Shown here: piece after piece, positions 1 to 8,850 of the stretch
Numbering within the stretch: position 1 is the first letter of the stretch
How the letters are laid out: every line of letters starts with the position of its first letter
NCBI RefSeq assembly: GCF_004912135.1
Contig: NZ_STGU01000009.1
Coordinates: forward strand, 124,001-188,000
DNA from: Rhizobium rosettiformans W3
Lineage (GTDB): Bacteria > Pseudomonadota > Alphaproteobacteria > Rhizobiales > Rhizobiaceae
Reading direction: 5' to 3'
DNA: 64,000 bases
Notes under the pieces: generated by a model
Seen by the model: the letters and a program-made list of their open reading frames with translations, nothing else
What the model was told of the DNA's origin: nothing
Database searches by the model: none
Program-made: the position numbers and the translations under genes

Positions 1-688
1 CCATTGGAGCCGCCCATCACTTAAAGTGGTTCAGCGCGTCAAGCGCGCTGAACTGGCGGCATGGACATGATGTAAGACTTTCGGGTCTGACATCTGAGCC
101 ATCCGGTTCAGTCTTTTGGAAGGGCGGCCCTCGGGTCGCCCTTTTTCTTTGGCGTGCTCGTGCACCCAAAGATGGCGACGGCGGATGCCCAACTGAACTG
201 TTGACAAAAAACTTTCTAATATTTCAATATCTGCGAAGTGAGATGCAAGCACTGCTCCATCACGAGCGTGAAAATGCTGTGTAATCTCCGTATATTATTT
301 TATCCTAATATTTAGCTTTATTACCTTGGTCGAGTGTTCTGTGCCAAATCGAGACATCTACCGTTTTCAGCCGAAATAAAACATGGTATCCAGTGCGTTA
401 ACTCCGGCGTGTCTAGCGTGTTGTTCTTCAAGCTTCTTGTGGGGGAAGCATGAACGCCTGGCGGATCGCAAAATGCGCCGCCATGCAACGCGACATGGAT
501 GCATCCGGAGCAATATGCGGCGATTGACTTCGTCCAGGTCTGTCGGTCGGAAGGCTGGCTGAGATGGACTTTTACGCTGTGCTTCCTCGATCAGGGGCGA
601 GGATGCATGGTGGCGGTGGTGTGTTCACTGCTGCAACCGGAGGAACGAAGCTCCGTTCGGACGGGCATGCCGGCTCCGGCCGGAAGGG
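1..688. other. Gene-poor left end; possible groEL 3' tail
   Basis: No convincing complete gene is seen in this stretch. At 55-75 the plus strand reads Gly-Gly-Met-Asp-Met-Met-stop, which resembles the Gly/Met-rich tail of GroEL, and a good terminator follows. Neighbouring genes (his genes, mfpsA/mfppB) fit a groEL-linked region of Agrobacterium. However, that frame has a TGA just upstream at 49-51, where a perfect 9-bp inverted repeat (32-54) sits, so an intact groEL end is not supported. Positions 150-688 are AT-richer up to about 420 and carry one possible promoter (TTGACA at 201-206, CAATAT at 225-230). Confidence 0.3.
121..146 (+). terminator. Rho-independent terminator
   Basis: The stem AGGGCGGCC pairs with GGTCGCCCT (one G-U pair) around a CTCG loop and is followed by a run of T. 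It would end transcription of whatever gene enters the window from the left. Confidence 0.7.
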
Positions 689-1201
689 GTGGCTACGGCA
701 GTGACTGCCGCAGGCCGGGAAGACAGTGGGCCGGTTCTGGCTATCGACTTGGGGAAAGCCTTGTTCAAAATAGCAAATGCCAATCTCGCGACCGCTTTCA
801 GGGTCAGCGAACAGGACGGAAAAGGCCTGTTGGGGCAGCATGACTGCCGTTTTGGCCTGTCCGAAGACTGGACGGGCGATCTCACCAACGGGCTATTGAA
901 GCTTGGGGAGAACGCCAGGGTCCTGCATGGCCTCGACAATGACGAATGCGGTCTGCTGACCGTCATGCGCTGCTATGAGCAGGCGGATCGCGGGCATATT
1001 TTGCGGCTGTTCGAGCAGGCTGCCACCCAGCCTTCGCGTTTCTGCTATTCCACCACCATCGTGACCGGCAGCCAGCACCGCCAGCCGGTCTTCTGCATCG
1101 GGGAATCCTCCGACTTCGAAGGCAGCGGCGGCAACATGGTCGGGCTTTTCATCTTTCCGCGGTTTCAGCTGCCGACAACCGTTTCCGTTTCACCCGTCTG
1201 A
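689..1201 (+). CDS. Conserved hypothetical protein, PAS-like fold
   Basis: This is a 170-aa soluble protein starting at GTG; no ATG, GTG or TTG precedes it in the open frame, so the start is forced rather than backed by a strong ribosome site. No signal peptide or membrane segment is visible. Residues about 18-45 (AIDLGKALFKIANANLA) and 110-155, with a sheet-like series ending in GLFIFPRFQ, are laid out like a single PAS-type sensory domain, but no ligand residue can be assigned. Composition matches the neighbouring core genes, so it looks native. I do not recognise a characterised homologue. It is convergent with the GST gene downstream. Confidence 0.6.
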   Translation: MATAVTAAGREDSGPVLAIDLGKALFKIANANLATAFRVSEQDGKGLLGQHDCRFGLSEDWTGDLTNGLLKLGENARVLHGLDNDECGLLTVMRCYEQADRGHILRLFEQAATQPSRFCYSTTIVTGSQHRQPVFCIGESSDFEGSGGNMVGLFIFPRFQLPTTVSVSPV

Positions 1202-1266
1202 CGCCGTTTCTCTTCAGGGACATCCGGGAGAAAGGAAGGCGTCCACCGACGCCTCCCCTGACATGA

Positions 1267-1974
1267 TCAGCCGCGCGCCGGGATGTTGAGCCCCTTCTGG
1301 CTGGCAGGCCGGGCTTCGGCACGGGTCCACCATTCCTGCACGCGCGGGAAGTCGGCGAGGCCGAGATCGGTTTCACCGGCATAGAAGACCTTGAGCGCAC
1401 GCACCCAGGGCCAGGTGGCGATGTCGGCGATCGTATAGTCCTCGCCCGTCAACCACGGCCCTTTTTCCAATTGGGCTTCCAGCACACCGAGCAGACGGCG
1501 GGTTTCGTCACGATAGCGCTGGGCGGGGTAAGGGTTGTTCTCCACCTTGTCGGCGGCGAACTTGTAGAAATGGCCATACTGGCCGAACATCGGCCCGACA
1601 CCGCCCATCTGGAACATCAGCCATTGCAACACGGCATAACGTGCCGCTCCTTCCTTTGGCAGAAGCTTGCCGGTCTTGTCCGCGAGATAGATGAGAATGG
1701 CGCCGGACTCGAAGATGCCGATCGGCTTCCCATCGGGGCCATTGGGATCGATCAATGCGGGAATGCGACCGTTTGGGTTCAGCGAGACGAATTCCGGGCT
1801 CTTCTGTGCATTGCTGCCGAAATCAACGAGATGCGGTTCATAGGCCAGGCCCATTTCTTCCAGCGCAATGGAGGCCTTGACGCCATTCGGCGTCGGCAGG
1901 GAGTAAAGCTGGATGACGTCTGGATTGGCGGCTGGCCACTTGGTCGTGATCGGGAACGCGGAAAGATCTGCCAT
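1267..1974 (-). CDS. Glutathione S-transferase, nu-class-like (YfcG/YghU type)
   Basis: A 235-aa cytosolic enzyme that would use glutathione for disulfide-bond reductase or peroxidase chemistry. The N-terminal thioredoxin fold contains the family signature LYSLPTPNGVKASIALEE (residues about 22-39), where Thr/Asn after the Pro are the glutathione-contacting residues in YfcG-like enzymes. NPNGRIPALID and ESGAILIYLADKTG (about 68-100) form the cis-Pro and gamma-Glu binding region. The helical C-terminal domain has the GST motif GEDYTIADIATWPWV. Length is normal for the class. It is a single gene, convergent with the PAS-like gene. Substrate is unknown. Confidence 0.85.
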   Translation of the reverse strand: MADLSAFPITTKWPAANPDVIQLYSLPTPNGVKASIALEEMGLAYEPHLVDFGSNAQKSPEFVSLNPNGRIPALIDPNGPDGKPIGIFESGAILIYLADKTGKLLPKEGAARYAVLQWLMFQMGGVGPMFGQYGHFYKFAADKVENNPYPAQRYRDETRRLLGVLEAQLEKGPWLTGEDYTIADIATWPWVRALKVFYAGETDLGLADFPRVQEWWTRAEARPASQKGLNIPARG

Positions 1975-2200
1975 GCTCGAGGCTCCTTTTGCTCGGGGGA
2001 TGCCATAGGAGGTAGGGAGCCCGCCGTGCTCTGGGAAGAGTGGAGCACCGAACGAGGCCGGCGATGTCGTTTCGTTTTTGTGAACGATCAGTCAAAGACT
2101 GTTAACCTATGCCTGCGACAAAAAAGCATGCATCTAAGCGGCACAGACTGAGGCCGCCAACGATGGGGGTTTCAGCGTCAACGCTCAACGGAGTTCCCCC

Positions 2201-2650
2201 ATGTCCGCCACCAATAACGGCCTTCTCGTTCTCGTTCGTATCCTGCTTTCCTTCATGTTCATCATGTCCGGCTTCGGCAAGTTGACCGACCCGGCCGGCA
2301 CTGCCGGCATGATCGCCGGCGCCGGTTTCCCGGCTGCCGATCTGCTCGCCTATGCCGCTGGTCTCTATGAACTCGTCGCTGGCCTCTTCATCCTCGTCGG
2401 CTTCCAGACCAAGATCACCGCCTGGACCGTTGCGCTCTTCTGCGTCTTCACGGGCCTCGTCTTCCACTCCGGCACCGTTGCCATCGAAGGCTGGCCGGAA
2501 GGCGCTCTCGGCTGGATCAACACGCTGAACCAGATCATGATGATGAAGAACATCACGCTGGCTGGCGGCTACATCGCACTCGCCATCGTCGGCGCCGGCG
2601 CCTACTCGATCGACGCCCGCCGCGGTTCCGCCCAAGCCGTCGCTGCCTGA
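2201..2650 (+). CDS. DoxX family membrane protein
   Basis: A 149-aa inner-membrane protein with four predicted transmembrane helices. The first segment has the DoxX signature (residues about 8-28: VRILLSFMFIMSGFGKL), and G-F-P-A-A-D-L-L-A-Y-A-A-G-L-Y-E-L marks the second helix. The C-terminal part contains GWINTLNQIMMMKNITLAGG, typical of the family. DoxX proteins are often linked to redox or sulfur stress, but the exact role here is unknown. A clear terminator follows, so it is monocistronic. It diverges from the GST gene across about 230 bp. Confidence 0.85.
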   Translation: MSATNNGLLVLVRILLSFMFIMSGFGKLTDPAGTAGMIAGAGFPAADLLAYAAGLYELVAGLFILVGFQTKITAWTVALFCVFTGLVFHSGTVAIEGWPEGALGWINTLNQIMMMKNITLAGGYIALAIVGAGAYSIDARRGSAQAVAA

Positions 2651-2677
2651 TATCCCTGCCCCTTGAAGGCAACAAGA

Positions 2678-2707
2678 AACCCGCTGGAGCGATCCGGCGG
2701 GTTTTTT
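2678..2707 (+). terminator. Rho-independent terminator after DoxX
   Basis: The arms AACCCGC (2678-2684) and GCGGGTT (2697-2703) form a hairpin that runs into six T residues. Confidence 0.7.
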
Positions 2708-2740
2708 CGCATCGAGAATCCATAGGTGAGCCAGATCATA

Positions 2741-2862
2741 CCCCCCTCTGTCACTTCGTGACATCTCCCCCACAAGGGGGGAGAGCAGAGGGAGTGCGCG
2801 GCGCCAGCCGCGGATTGGTCTCCCCCCTTGTGGGGGAGATGCCCGGCAGGGCAGAGGGGGGT
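2741..2862. repeat. RIME-type palindromic intergenic repeat, copy 1
   Basis: The element starts with CCCCCCTCTG and ends with CAGAGGGGGG. Inside are facing arms CTCCCCCACAAGGGGGGAG and CTCCCCCCTTGTGGGGGAG. This is the layout of Rhizobium-specific intergenic mosaic elements. Two more copies lie at 4728-4848 and 17030-17236. It separates doxX from the 3' end of hisG. Confidence 0.75.
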
Positions 2863-2887
2863 ACCGCACGACGAGAAGTCTCACGCC

Positions 2888-3583
2888 TCAGAGGACCCCG
2901 CGCACAGCCTCGATGATCCGACCGATCATCGCATTGCCCTCATGCTCCGGCTTGCGTGCCCTGACGAGGCAGGCCTCGGAGCGCAGGATGACGCCATCCG
3001 AGAGGACCTTCAGGTGATTGGCGCGCAACGTCGAGCCGGTCGAGGTGATGTCGACGATGATGTCGGCCTGGCCCGCCGCGGGTGCGCCTTCGGTGGCGCC
3101 GAGGCTTTCCACAATGCGGTAGAGCTGGATGCCGTGGCTCCCGGAAAAATGCTGCTGCGTCAGGCGCCAGTACTTGGTGGCGATGGCGAGGCGTCGGCCA
3201 TGGCGGGTGCGGAATTCGGCGGCGACATCGCCGAGATCGGCCATGGTGTCGACATCGTACCAGATCTCGGGAACTGCCACGACCACATCGGCATGGCCAA
3301 AGCCGAGGCGAGCCGCGATCTCGACGCGGCTGTCGGCTTCCGCCAGGCCTTCACGGATCAGATCTTCGCCAGTCACGCCAAAATCGACGGTACCATTCCC
3401 GATCTCGCGCGAGATTTCGGAAGCGGAGAGATAGGCGATCTCGACATCGTCGAAACCTTCGACACGGCCGCGATAGGAGCGGTCATTGCCGACGGCGACG
3501 ATCTTCATGCCGGCTTTCTCGAAAATGGCGGAGGCATCGTCCTTCATGCGGCCCTTGGAGGGCAGACCGATTGTGATGGTCAT
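2888..3583 (-). CDS. hisG: ATP phosphoribosyltransferase, short form
   Basis: Catalyses the first step of histidine synthesis, joining ATP and PRPP to give phosphoribosyl-ATP. It is 231 aa, the short form lacking the C-terminal ACT-like regulatory domain, so it needs HisZ. Visible signatures are the N-terminal [20 protein letters not shown] (about 72-83), and the PRPP-binding loop [15 protein letters not shown] (about 171-185). Its start overlaps the stop of hisZ (3580-3583), indicating translational coupling. It is the last gene of hisS-hisZ-hisG. Confidence 0.95.
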   Translation of the reverse strand: MTITIGLPSKGRMKDDASAIFEKAGMKIVAVGNDRSYRGRVEGFDDVEIAYLSASEISREIGNGTVDFGVTGEDLIREGLAEADSRVEIAARLGFGHADVVVAVPEIWYDVDTMADLGDVAAEFRTRHGRRLAIATKYWRLTQQHFSGSHGIQLYRIVESLGATEGAPAAGQADIIVDITSTGSTLRANHLKVLSDGVILRSEACLVRARKPEHEGNAMIGRIIEAVRGVL

Positions 3584-4701
3584 GACGCGCTCCTCTCGGT
3601 CTCAATTCGATCCAGCCAGAGCGAGAAGCCAACGGCCGGGATATGCGTCTCAGCGCCGAGCAGGGTGAGCAGCCGGTCGAAGCGACCGCCACCGGCGAGC
3701 ACCGCGGGCTTGCCTTTCACCGCCACCTCGAAGACGAGGCCGGTGTAATAATCGAGCGGACGACCGAAGGCGGCGCGGTAGGTGATGCGGGCGAGATCCG
3801 TGCCGATATTGGCAAGGGCTGCCACGCGTTCGTCGAAGCGGCTGAGTGCTGAACCAAGCTTCAGGCCTGCGGCATCGGCAAAGCCGGCAAGGGCGGCCGA
3901 GGCATCGGCAAGCGGCAGTTCGAGCGAGAGGAATTCGCGCAGCAGAAGCAGGGCCGCGCCATCGAGGCGGGTCTCGGAGAGCTCCAGCTTTTCCTTCAGG
4001 CGGCGGGCGATCTCGGCCGGCGTGCGGCTCGCATTGGTCAGATAGCCGGTTTCCTGCATGGTCGCGTCGATGTGGGCGATCAGGGCCTCCTGGTTACCCT
4101 TTGCCAGAAGATCCGAGACCTCAGGCGCCAGACCCGGCACCGGCGTCGGGGTCGCCAAAGTCCGCAGTAGCTGGTCGATCTGAACCGGATTGCCGAAAGC
4201 CTGGATGAGACGCTTCTGCCAACCGGCGGGCAGGCCGAGCGCCTTCACGACGGCTTCGAAGACGGACTGGTCGCCGAGGGTCACGGTCAGCGTTTTGGTC
4301 GGCAGCAGGCGGGTGAGGATCGCCACGCTATCGGCAATCGCCCGGGCATCGGCAGCGGCAGTTGCGATATCGCCGAGATCCTCGATGCCGGCCTGATAAA
4401 ACTCCTGCGGTCCTTCGCGACGCTGGCGGAAGACTTCACCGAGATAGGCATAGCGCTTCGGCGTGCCGGTCGCGGTTTCGATGTGGCGCAGGCAGACGGG
4501 GATGGTGAATTCCGGACGCAGGCACAGGCTTTCGCCGCGCTCGTTCTCGGTCAAGAAGATGCGGCGGCGTAGGTCCTCGCCCGCCATGTCGAGGAAGGGC
4601 GCGGCCGGCTGGATCACCGGCGTGTCCACGCGGGTCGTGCCGCGGGATGTGAATTCCTGCAGGATGGTGCCGGCGAAATCGGGCATGTCGGTCAGGGGCA
4701 T
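3580..4701 (-). CDS. hisZ: ATP phosphoribosyltransferase regulatory subunit HisZ
   Basis: HisZ is a histidyl-tRNA synthetase paralogue without aminoacylation activity that binds short HisG and gives histidine feedback control. From the ATG at 4701 it is 373 aa. Class II synthetase-like features remain: [27 protein letters not shown] and RRAFGR-like C-terminal segments, ending in [10 protein letters not shown] and [11 protein letters not shown]. The frame stays open to a GTG at 4728, but that codon lies inside a RIME repeat. The ATG at 4701 has GGAG seven bases upstream and is preferred. The C-terminal anticodon-binding domain of HisS is missing, as expected for HisZ. Confidence 0.92.
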   Translation of the reverse strand: MPLTDMPDFAGTILQEFTSRGTTRVDTPVIQPAAPFLDMAGEDLRRRIFLTENERGESLCLRPEFTIPVCLRHIETATGTPKRYAYLGEVFRQRREGPQEFYQAGIEDLGDIATAAADARAIADSVAILTRLLPTKTLTVTLGDQSVFEAVVKALGLPAGWQKRLIQAFGNPVQIDQLLRTLATPTPVPGLAPEVSDLLAKGNQEALIAHIDATMQETGYLTNASRTPAEIARRLKEKLELSETRLDGAALLLLREFLSLELPLADASAALAGFADAAGLKLGSALSRFDERVAALANIGTDLARITYRAAFGRPLDYYTGLVFEVAVKGKPAVLAGGGRFDRLLTLLGAETHIPAVGFSLWLDRIETERSAS

Positions 4702-4727
4702 CAAAGAACTCCGCAGAGGGTGCTGCA

Positions 4728-4848
4728 CCCCCCTCTGTCACTTCGTGACATCTCCCCCACAAGGGGGGAGAGTGGTGGCTGAGCAAGAGGCCGGCCCCAA
4801 CCCGCTCTCCCCCCTTGTGGGGGAGATGCCCGGCAGGGCAGAGGGGGG
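4728..4848. repeat. RIME-type palindromic intergenic repeat, copy 2
   Basis: Same ends (CCCCCCTCTG and CAGAGGGGGG) and internal palindromes as the copy at 2741. It lies between hisS and hisZ inside the his operon, so its hairpins will be transcribed and could affect RNA processing between the two genes. Confidence 0.75.
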
Positions 4849-4866
4849 TAACCACCCGACATCACG

Positions 4867-6483
4867 TCAGACACCCTTCGCCCGACGACGATCTTCCGCC
4901 TGAGCGGCCAGGATTTCCTTGACCTTGCCCACGAGCTCGGCCTCGGCCACGACTTCCTGCGCGACGCGGGCCTCGCGCCATTCGGTATTGTCGGTGATTT
5001 CGCCGGAAAGGCGCTTGCCCTCGATCAGGTCCTTGATCTGGACGACGCCTTGCGCGCGCTCGTCGCCGCCCTGGATGATGGCGATGGGAGCACCACGGCG
5101 GTCGGCATATTTCAGCTGGTTGCCGAACTTCTTCCAGTTGCCCTGGTACATTTCGGCCCGGATGCCTTCGGCGCGAAGCTGCTGCGTGAAGCGCTGATAG
5201 CGGCCCATGCTCTCGACATCGCCATCCATGACGGTGACGAGGACAGGGCCAAGCACCTCATCCTGGCCGAGCTTGCCGAGGTTCTTCAGCGCCGTCATCA
5301 GGCGCGAGACGCCGATCGAGAAGCCCGTGGCCGGGACCGGCTGGCCCATGAAGCGCGAGACGAGACCATCGTAACGACCACCGCCGCCGACCGAGCCGAA
5401 GACGACCTTTTCACCCTTTTCATTGGTGACGTCGAAGGTGAGTTCAGCTTCGTAGACGGGGCCGGTATAGTATTCGAGGCCACGGACGACGGAAACATCC
5501 ATACGGATGCGTTTGGTTCCGTAGCCTGCCGCCCGGACAAGATCGCTTATTGCCTTCAGTTCCTTGAAACCCTCGTGCGCCGGATGCTGTGCATCGAACA
5601 GCTCCAGATAACCTGCAAGCTGTATCGAGTTTGCCGGATAGGACGTCAGGCCGTCGGCATTCACGACCGAGTGGTCATCCTGCGCCGCGGCGTCCGTCGC
5701 AGGTTTGAATAGGTCCTGCGCACTCTGACCCACGCCACTGTAGAAAAGCTCAAGTTTGTTGATTTGATCTTCGGCGAGACCTGCACCCTTAGTGAAGTCG
5801 CCTGACTCGTCCTTACGACCTTCTCCAAGCAGCAGCCTAACGCCCTCAGGGCCAAACTTATCGAGCTTGTCGATGGCGCGCAGCACATTCAAACGACGGC
5901 CGGCATTCTCCTCGCCGCCGAGGCCGATGGCATCCATGACGCCATCCAAAACCTTGCGGTTGTTGACCCGGATCACATAGTCGCCGCGCTTGATGCCCAG
6001 CGCTTCCAGCGTGTCGGCCATCATCATGCACATTTCGGCATCGGACTGGACGCCCGGCGCGCCGACCGTGTCGGCGTCGAACTGCATGAACTGGCGGAAG
6101 CGGCCCGGGCCCGGCTTCTCGTTGCGAAACACGTAGCCGGCGCGATAGGTGCGGAACGGCAGCTGGATTTCCTGGAAGTTCTCCGCGACATGACGCGCCA
6201 TCGGGGCCGTCAGGTCGTAACGCAGCGACATCCATTGCTCGTCATCGTCCTGCAGCGAGAAGACGCCTTCATTCGGGCGGTCCGAGTCGGGCAGAAACTT
6301 GCCGAGTGCATCGGTGTATTCGAAGAGCGGCGTCTCGATCGGGTCGAAACCATAGCGCTCATAGACCTCGCGGATGGTCTCCATCATCTGGTTGGCAGCG
6401 CGGATATCGGCAGCCTCGCGATCGACGAAGCCGCGCGGCAGGCGGGCCTTCAGCTTCTGGGGCTTCTTGTTCTTATCGCTCAT
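4867..6483 (-). CDS. hisS: Histidine--tRNA ligase
   Basis: Charges tRNA-His. The 538-aa class II synthetase shows motif 1 around residues 35-60 ([16 protein letters not shown]), motif 2 with [23 protein letters not shown] sequence near 115-135, the histidine-A region [14 protein letters not shown], and motif 3 [15 protein letters not shown]-terminal anticodon-binding domain follows (GPVLVTVMD to the end). There is an alphaproteobacterial-type insertion in the middle (about 200-290). It is first in the hisS-hisZ-hisG cluster. The frame is intact with a normal ATG start. Confidence 0.95.
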   Translation of the reverse strand: MSDKNKKPQKLKARLPRGFVDREAADIRAANQMMETIREVYERYGFDPIETPLFEYTDALGKFLPDSDRPNEGVFSLQDDDEQWMSLRYDLTAPMARHVAENFQEIQLPFRTYRAGYVFRNEKPGPGRFRQFMQFDADTVGAPGVQSDAEMCMMMADTLEALGIKRGDYVIRVNNRKVLDGVMDAIGLGGEENAGRRLNVLRAIDKLDKFGPEGVRLLLGEGRKDESGDFTKGAGLAEDQINKLELFYSGVGQSAQDLFKPATDAAAQDDHSVVNADGLTSYPANSIQLAGYLELFDAQHPAHEGFKELKAISDLVRAAGYGTKRIRMDVSVVRGLEYYTGPVYEAELTFDVTNEKGEKVVFGSVGGGGRYDGLVSRFMGQPVPATGFSIGVSRLMTALKNLGKLGQDEVLGPVLVTVMDGDVESMGRYQRFTQQLRAEGIRAEMYQGNWKKFGNQLKYADRRGAPIAIIQGGDERAQGVVQIKDLIEGKRLSGEITDNTEWREARVAQEVVAEAELVGKVKEILAAQAEDRRRAKGV

Positions 6484-6637
6484 GATGACAACCGGAATTC
6501 TCGTTTCAAAAAGGTGCCGGTGTCTTAGAGGATCAAGGATTTGGCGGCAAGGGCGAAGGCGGGTGGGGTGAAGGCCGGATGCTGGAAAATGGGCCGGTGC
6601 GGTGGTATATTACAGCGCGAAACCAGAGGTTGGGCCG

Positions 6638-6865
6638 ATGAACAAGCGCGTCACGCTCGAGATGCCGGAAGAAATGCACCAGTTGATCGTCGAATACGCG
6701 TCGGAGGCCGGTGCGGAGCCGGATGAGTATCTGCGCCAGATGATCCAGCGGGAACTTGAAAACCTTCAAGATCTGGCCGCCGCCGATGAAGCCATGAGGC
6801 GTATCCAGAGCGGTGAGGACAAGGTCATCAGTTCCGAGGAGTTCTGGCGTGGCCTGGACGATTGA
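6638..6865 (+). CDS. Type II antitoxin, ribbon-helix-helix/RelB-like
   Basis: A 75-aa acidic protein. The N-terminus (KRVTLEMPEEMHQLIVEYASEAG, split here only by prose) has the beta-strand plus two-helix pattern of ribbon-helix-helix DNA-binding antitoxins. The C-terminal half (EDKVISSEEFWRGL) is the usual disordered toxin-binding tail. The ATG at 6638 has AGAGG upstream and is preferred to the in-frame ATG at 6602, which would add 12 residues. It overlaps the toxin gene by 17 bp, so the pair is translationally coupled. Autorepression by the complex is expected from the family. Confidence 0.8.
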   Translation: MNKRVTLEMPEEMHQLIVEYASEAGAEPDEYLRQMIQRELENLQDLAAADEAMRRIQSGEDKVISSEEFWRGLDD

Positions 6866-7118
6866 GTATCGTCAGCCCGTTCAGAAAACGATCAAGAAAC
6901 TCGATCCCGTCATCCAGCGCCGCATCAAACAGTTTCTTGAAGAACGCCTTGCTACCCACGACAACCCCCGAAGCCTTGGAGATCCGCTTCATGGCAGCAA
7001 GCTTGGTGCCTATTGGCGCTACACAGTTGGCGACTACCGCATCATCTGCGATATCCAGGACGGCAAACTCATCGTACTCGTGGTCGAGATCGGCCATCGC
7101 AGCTCCGTCTATCGGTAA
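6849..7118 (+). CDS. Type II toxin, RelE/ParE superfamily
   Basis: An 89-aa basic protein with the RelE-fold pattern: WTIEYRQPVQKTIKKLDP, then the helix pair RRIKQFLEERL, then GAYWRYTVGDYRIICDI and LIVLVVEIGHRSSVYR at the C-terminus. RelE members cleave mRNA in the ribosome, and the conserved Arg/Tyr residues near the C-terminus fit that branch. The GTG at 6849 is chosen because GAGGAG lies seven bases upstream; longer in-frame starts would begin well inside the antitoxin gene. Target not determined from sequence. Confidence 0.85.
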   Translation: MAWTIEYRQPVQKTIKKLDPVIQRRIKQFLEERLATHDNPRSLGDPLHGSKLGAYWRYTVGDYRIICDIQDGKLIVLVVEIGHRSSVYR

Positions 7119-7121
7119 TCC

Positions 7122-7868
7122 ATGATCCTCGAAGCCCTGAATTATGCCGCGAGCTGGCCCGTAACCTCGGCCGCGCATCGTCCGTTCATTCGCTCCTCCG
7201 TCAATCTCTGGGCGCGGGCCAATCGCTGTCGCGCCGACTGGGCGGACCACGAGAGACGGACGATGGCGACTATTCTGAGCGCGGCCGAAGCCTGTCGGCA
7301 GAGGCGGACGGTGGTGGTGCTGGGCTCGGGACTGTTGCGCGATGTGCCGGTTGCCGAGCTTTCGCGGCTCTTCGATACGGTGGTGCTGGTCGATCTCGTG
7401 CATCTGGCAAGCGTGCGGAGCTGGCTCACGGTCAAGCGTTTCAAGAACATCCGGCTGATCGAGCGGGATCTTTCGGGGCTCGATGCGCTGCTTGCCGGAG
7501 AGGCTGTCGAGCCGCTCTCGTTTCTCCGGCAGGTGCCCTATCTCGATTTCGTCGTCTCGGCGAACCTGCTGTCGCAGATCGGAGTTGGCGCTGCGCGCAA
7601 GCTCGAAGGACATGTGGATGCCGAGGTGCTTGTTCCCCAAGTCATCGCCGCCCATCTTGAGGGTCTTGCCCAAGTTCCGGCCGCAACCTGTCTCGTCACG
7701 GATGTGGGCTACACGGTGATCGACCGAAACAACCAGACCCACGAAACGGTCGACCTGATGCATGGGGTTGATCCGGGTCCGGTCCGGGACAGCTGGGATT
7801 GGCCGGTCATTCCCTTTGGCGAAGAGAGCCGGGACTACAAGATCGTGCATCGCGTGATCGTGCGCTGA
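7122..7868 (+). CDS. Hypothetical protein, possible methyltransferase-like Rossmann fold
   Basis: A 248-aa soluble protein starting four bases after the toxin stop, so it may be co-transcribed. Residues about 62-75 (RRTVVVLGSGLLRDVP) form a strand-Gly-x-Gly turn like nucleotide- or SAM-binding Rossmann folds. This is followed by FDTVVLVDLVH, an acidic residue at the end of strand 2, and YLDFVVSANLLSQI, which sits where methyltransferases have motif IV. No specific catalytic motif is recognised and the function is unknown. It is probably a housekeeping gene rather than part of the toxin-antitoxin module. Confidence 0.65.
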   Translation: MILEALNYAASWPVTSAAHRPFIRSSVNLWARANRCRADWADHERRTMATILSAAEACRQRRTVVVLGSGLLRDVPVAELSRLFDTVVLVDLVHLASVRSWLTVKRFKNIRLIERDLSGLDALLAGEAVEPLSFLRQVPYLDFVVSANLLSQIGVGAARKLEGHVDAEVLVPQVIAAHLEGLAQVPAATCLVTDVGYTVIDRNNQTHETVDLMHGVDPGPVRDSWDWPVIPFGEESRDYKIVHRVIVR

Positions 7869-7920
7869 GGCTCACCTTGCTGGCCTTGCTTTCGACGCGA
7901 TCCAGCATCATCTTCAAGTC

Positions 7921-8304
7921 ATGAGACCGCTCATACGTTTTCTATTCCTGCTCGCAGGACTCGCCTATGGCGCCATGCCGATGATCGGCATGCCGGCCAT
8001 GGCCATGCCCGTTATGCATGCGATGGATCAAGGCGATCTCTTCACGTTCCACCACCTGCCGACCAAGACCGTGGCGGATAGCGACTGCCCGCATTTTGGC
8101 GGAAAGACCATCTCTATCGATGAAGACGATCAGTCATCGAAGCCTCTGAAGATGGCCTCGCACTGCGCAGCCTGTTTGACCTTGCCCGCCGATCCTGTGC
8201 TTGCCGATAGCGGCAAGCCGGCGCGGGCCGCCGAAGCTATGAGCCTTTCCCCAAGGCTGGTGTCGCAGATGACGGCGCCGCTCACACCCCCTCCCCGCGC
8301 CTGA
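7921..8304 (+). CDS. Small secreted Met/His/Cys-containing protein
   Basis: A 127-aa protein with an N-terminal hydrophobic segment (residues 5-20) that reads as a signal peptide or anchor. A Met/His-rich stretch (MPMIGMPAMAMPVMHAMD), DCPHFGG and HCAACL follow. Met, His and CxxC-like groups are common in periplasmic copper or metal proteins, and the next gene encodes a DUF305 protein. I do not recognise the family. Metal binding is inferred from composition and context. The proline-rich C-terminus looks unstructured. Confidence 0.55.
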   Translation: MRPLIRFLFLLAGLAYGAMPMIGMPAMAMPVMHAMDQGDLFTFHHLPTKTVADSDCPHFGGKTISIDEDDQSSKPLKMASHCAACLTLPADPVLADSGKPARAAEAMSLSPRLVSQMTAPLTPPPRA

Positions 8305-8369
8305 TGCGATGAACCGCGCGGCCATGAGGTCCGCGCTTTTCCTTTCATCGATCAGCACAGGAGATTTCA

Positions 8370-8753
8370 ATGCTGAAGAAGCTTCTCGTTGCGGCGTCGC
8401 TTTCGACCGCCCTTTCCACGTCCCTTGTCCTCGCCCAGGACAACACCATGCATCAGGGCCATGACATGTCGGCCATGGGTCACTCCATGATGGACGACAG
8501 CCCGTCGTCGAAGGCATTCCAGGAGGCCAATGCCAAGATGCACAAGGACATGGCCGTGCCGCTGACCGGTAATGCCGATGTCGATTTCGTGCAGGGCATG
8601 ATCCCGCATCACCAGGGCGCGATCGACATGGCGAAGATCGTGCTCGAACACGGCAAGGATCCCGAGATCCGCAAGCTTGCCGAAGAGGTGATCGCGGCCC
8701 AGGAAGGCGAGATCGCCATGATGAAGGAATGGCTTGCCAAGAACGGGCAATAA
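8370..8753 (+). CDS. DUF305 family periplasmic protein
   Basis: A 127-aa protein with a signal peptide (residues 1-22, cleavage likely after VLAQ). Next is a Met/His-rich linker (MHQGHDMSAMGHSMM), then a DUF305 domain with the conserved MIPHHQGAIDMAKIVLEHG segment and EVIAAQEGEIAMMKEWL. DUF305 is a ferritin-like helical bundle found in copper-resistance proteins such as CopM, where His/Met residues bind metal. AGGAG precedes the ATG with good spacing. It may form an operon with the secreted gene upstream (65-bp gap). Confidence 0.85.
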   Translation: MLKKLLVAASLSTALSTSLVLAQDNTMHQGHDMSAMGHSMMDDSPSSKAFQEANAKMHKDMAVPLTGNADVDFVQGMIPHHQGAIDMAKIVLEHGKDPEIRKLAEEVIAAQEGEIAMMKEWLAKNGQ

Positions 8754-8774
8754 GCCGCATTCCCCACAACCCTG

Positions 8775-8802
8775 CAATGGCGTCTTCGGACGCCATTGCT
8801 TT
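8775..8802 (+). terminator. Terminator with TTCG tetraloop
   Basis: A perfect 10-bp stem CAATGGCGTC/GACGCCATTG around a TTCG loop (8775-8798) is followed by CTTT. It ends the DUF305 transcript. Confidence 0.7.
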
Positions 8803-8850
8803 GCCGAAGAGACGGATTAGTCTCAGCCCCCTGACTGAAAAGGAGGCGTC

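Noticed and set aside
450-527. 25-codon ORF preceded by GGGGGAAGC
   Set aside because: The ribosome-site-like sequence is attractive, but the peptide is short, has no pattern, and nothing supports translation.
2741-2862. Possible CRISPR or tandem array
   Set aside because: Repeats are palindromic, dispersed single copies at three sites with no regular spacers; RIME elements explain them.
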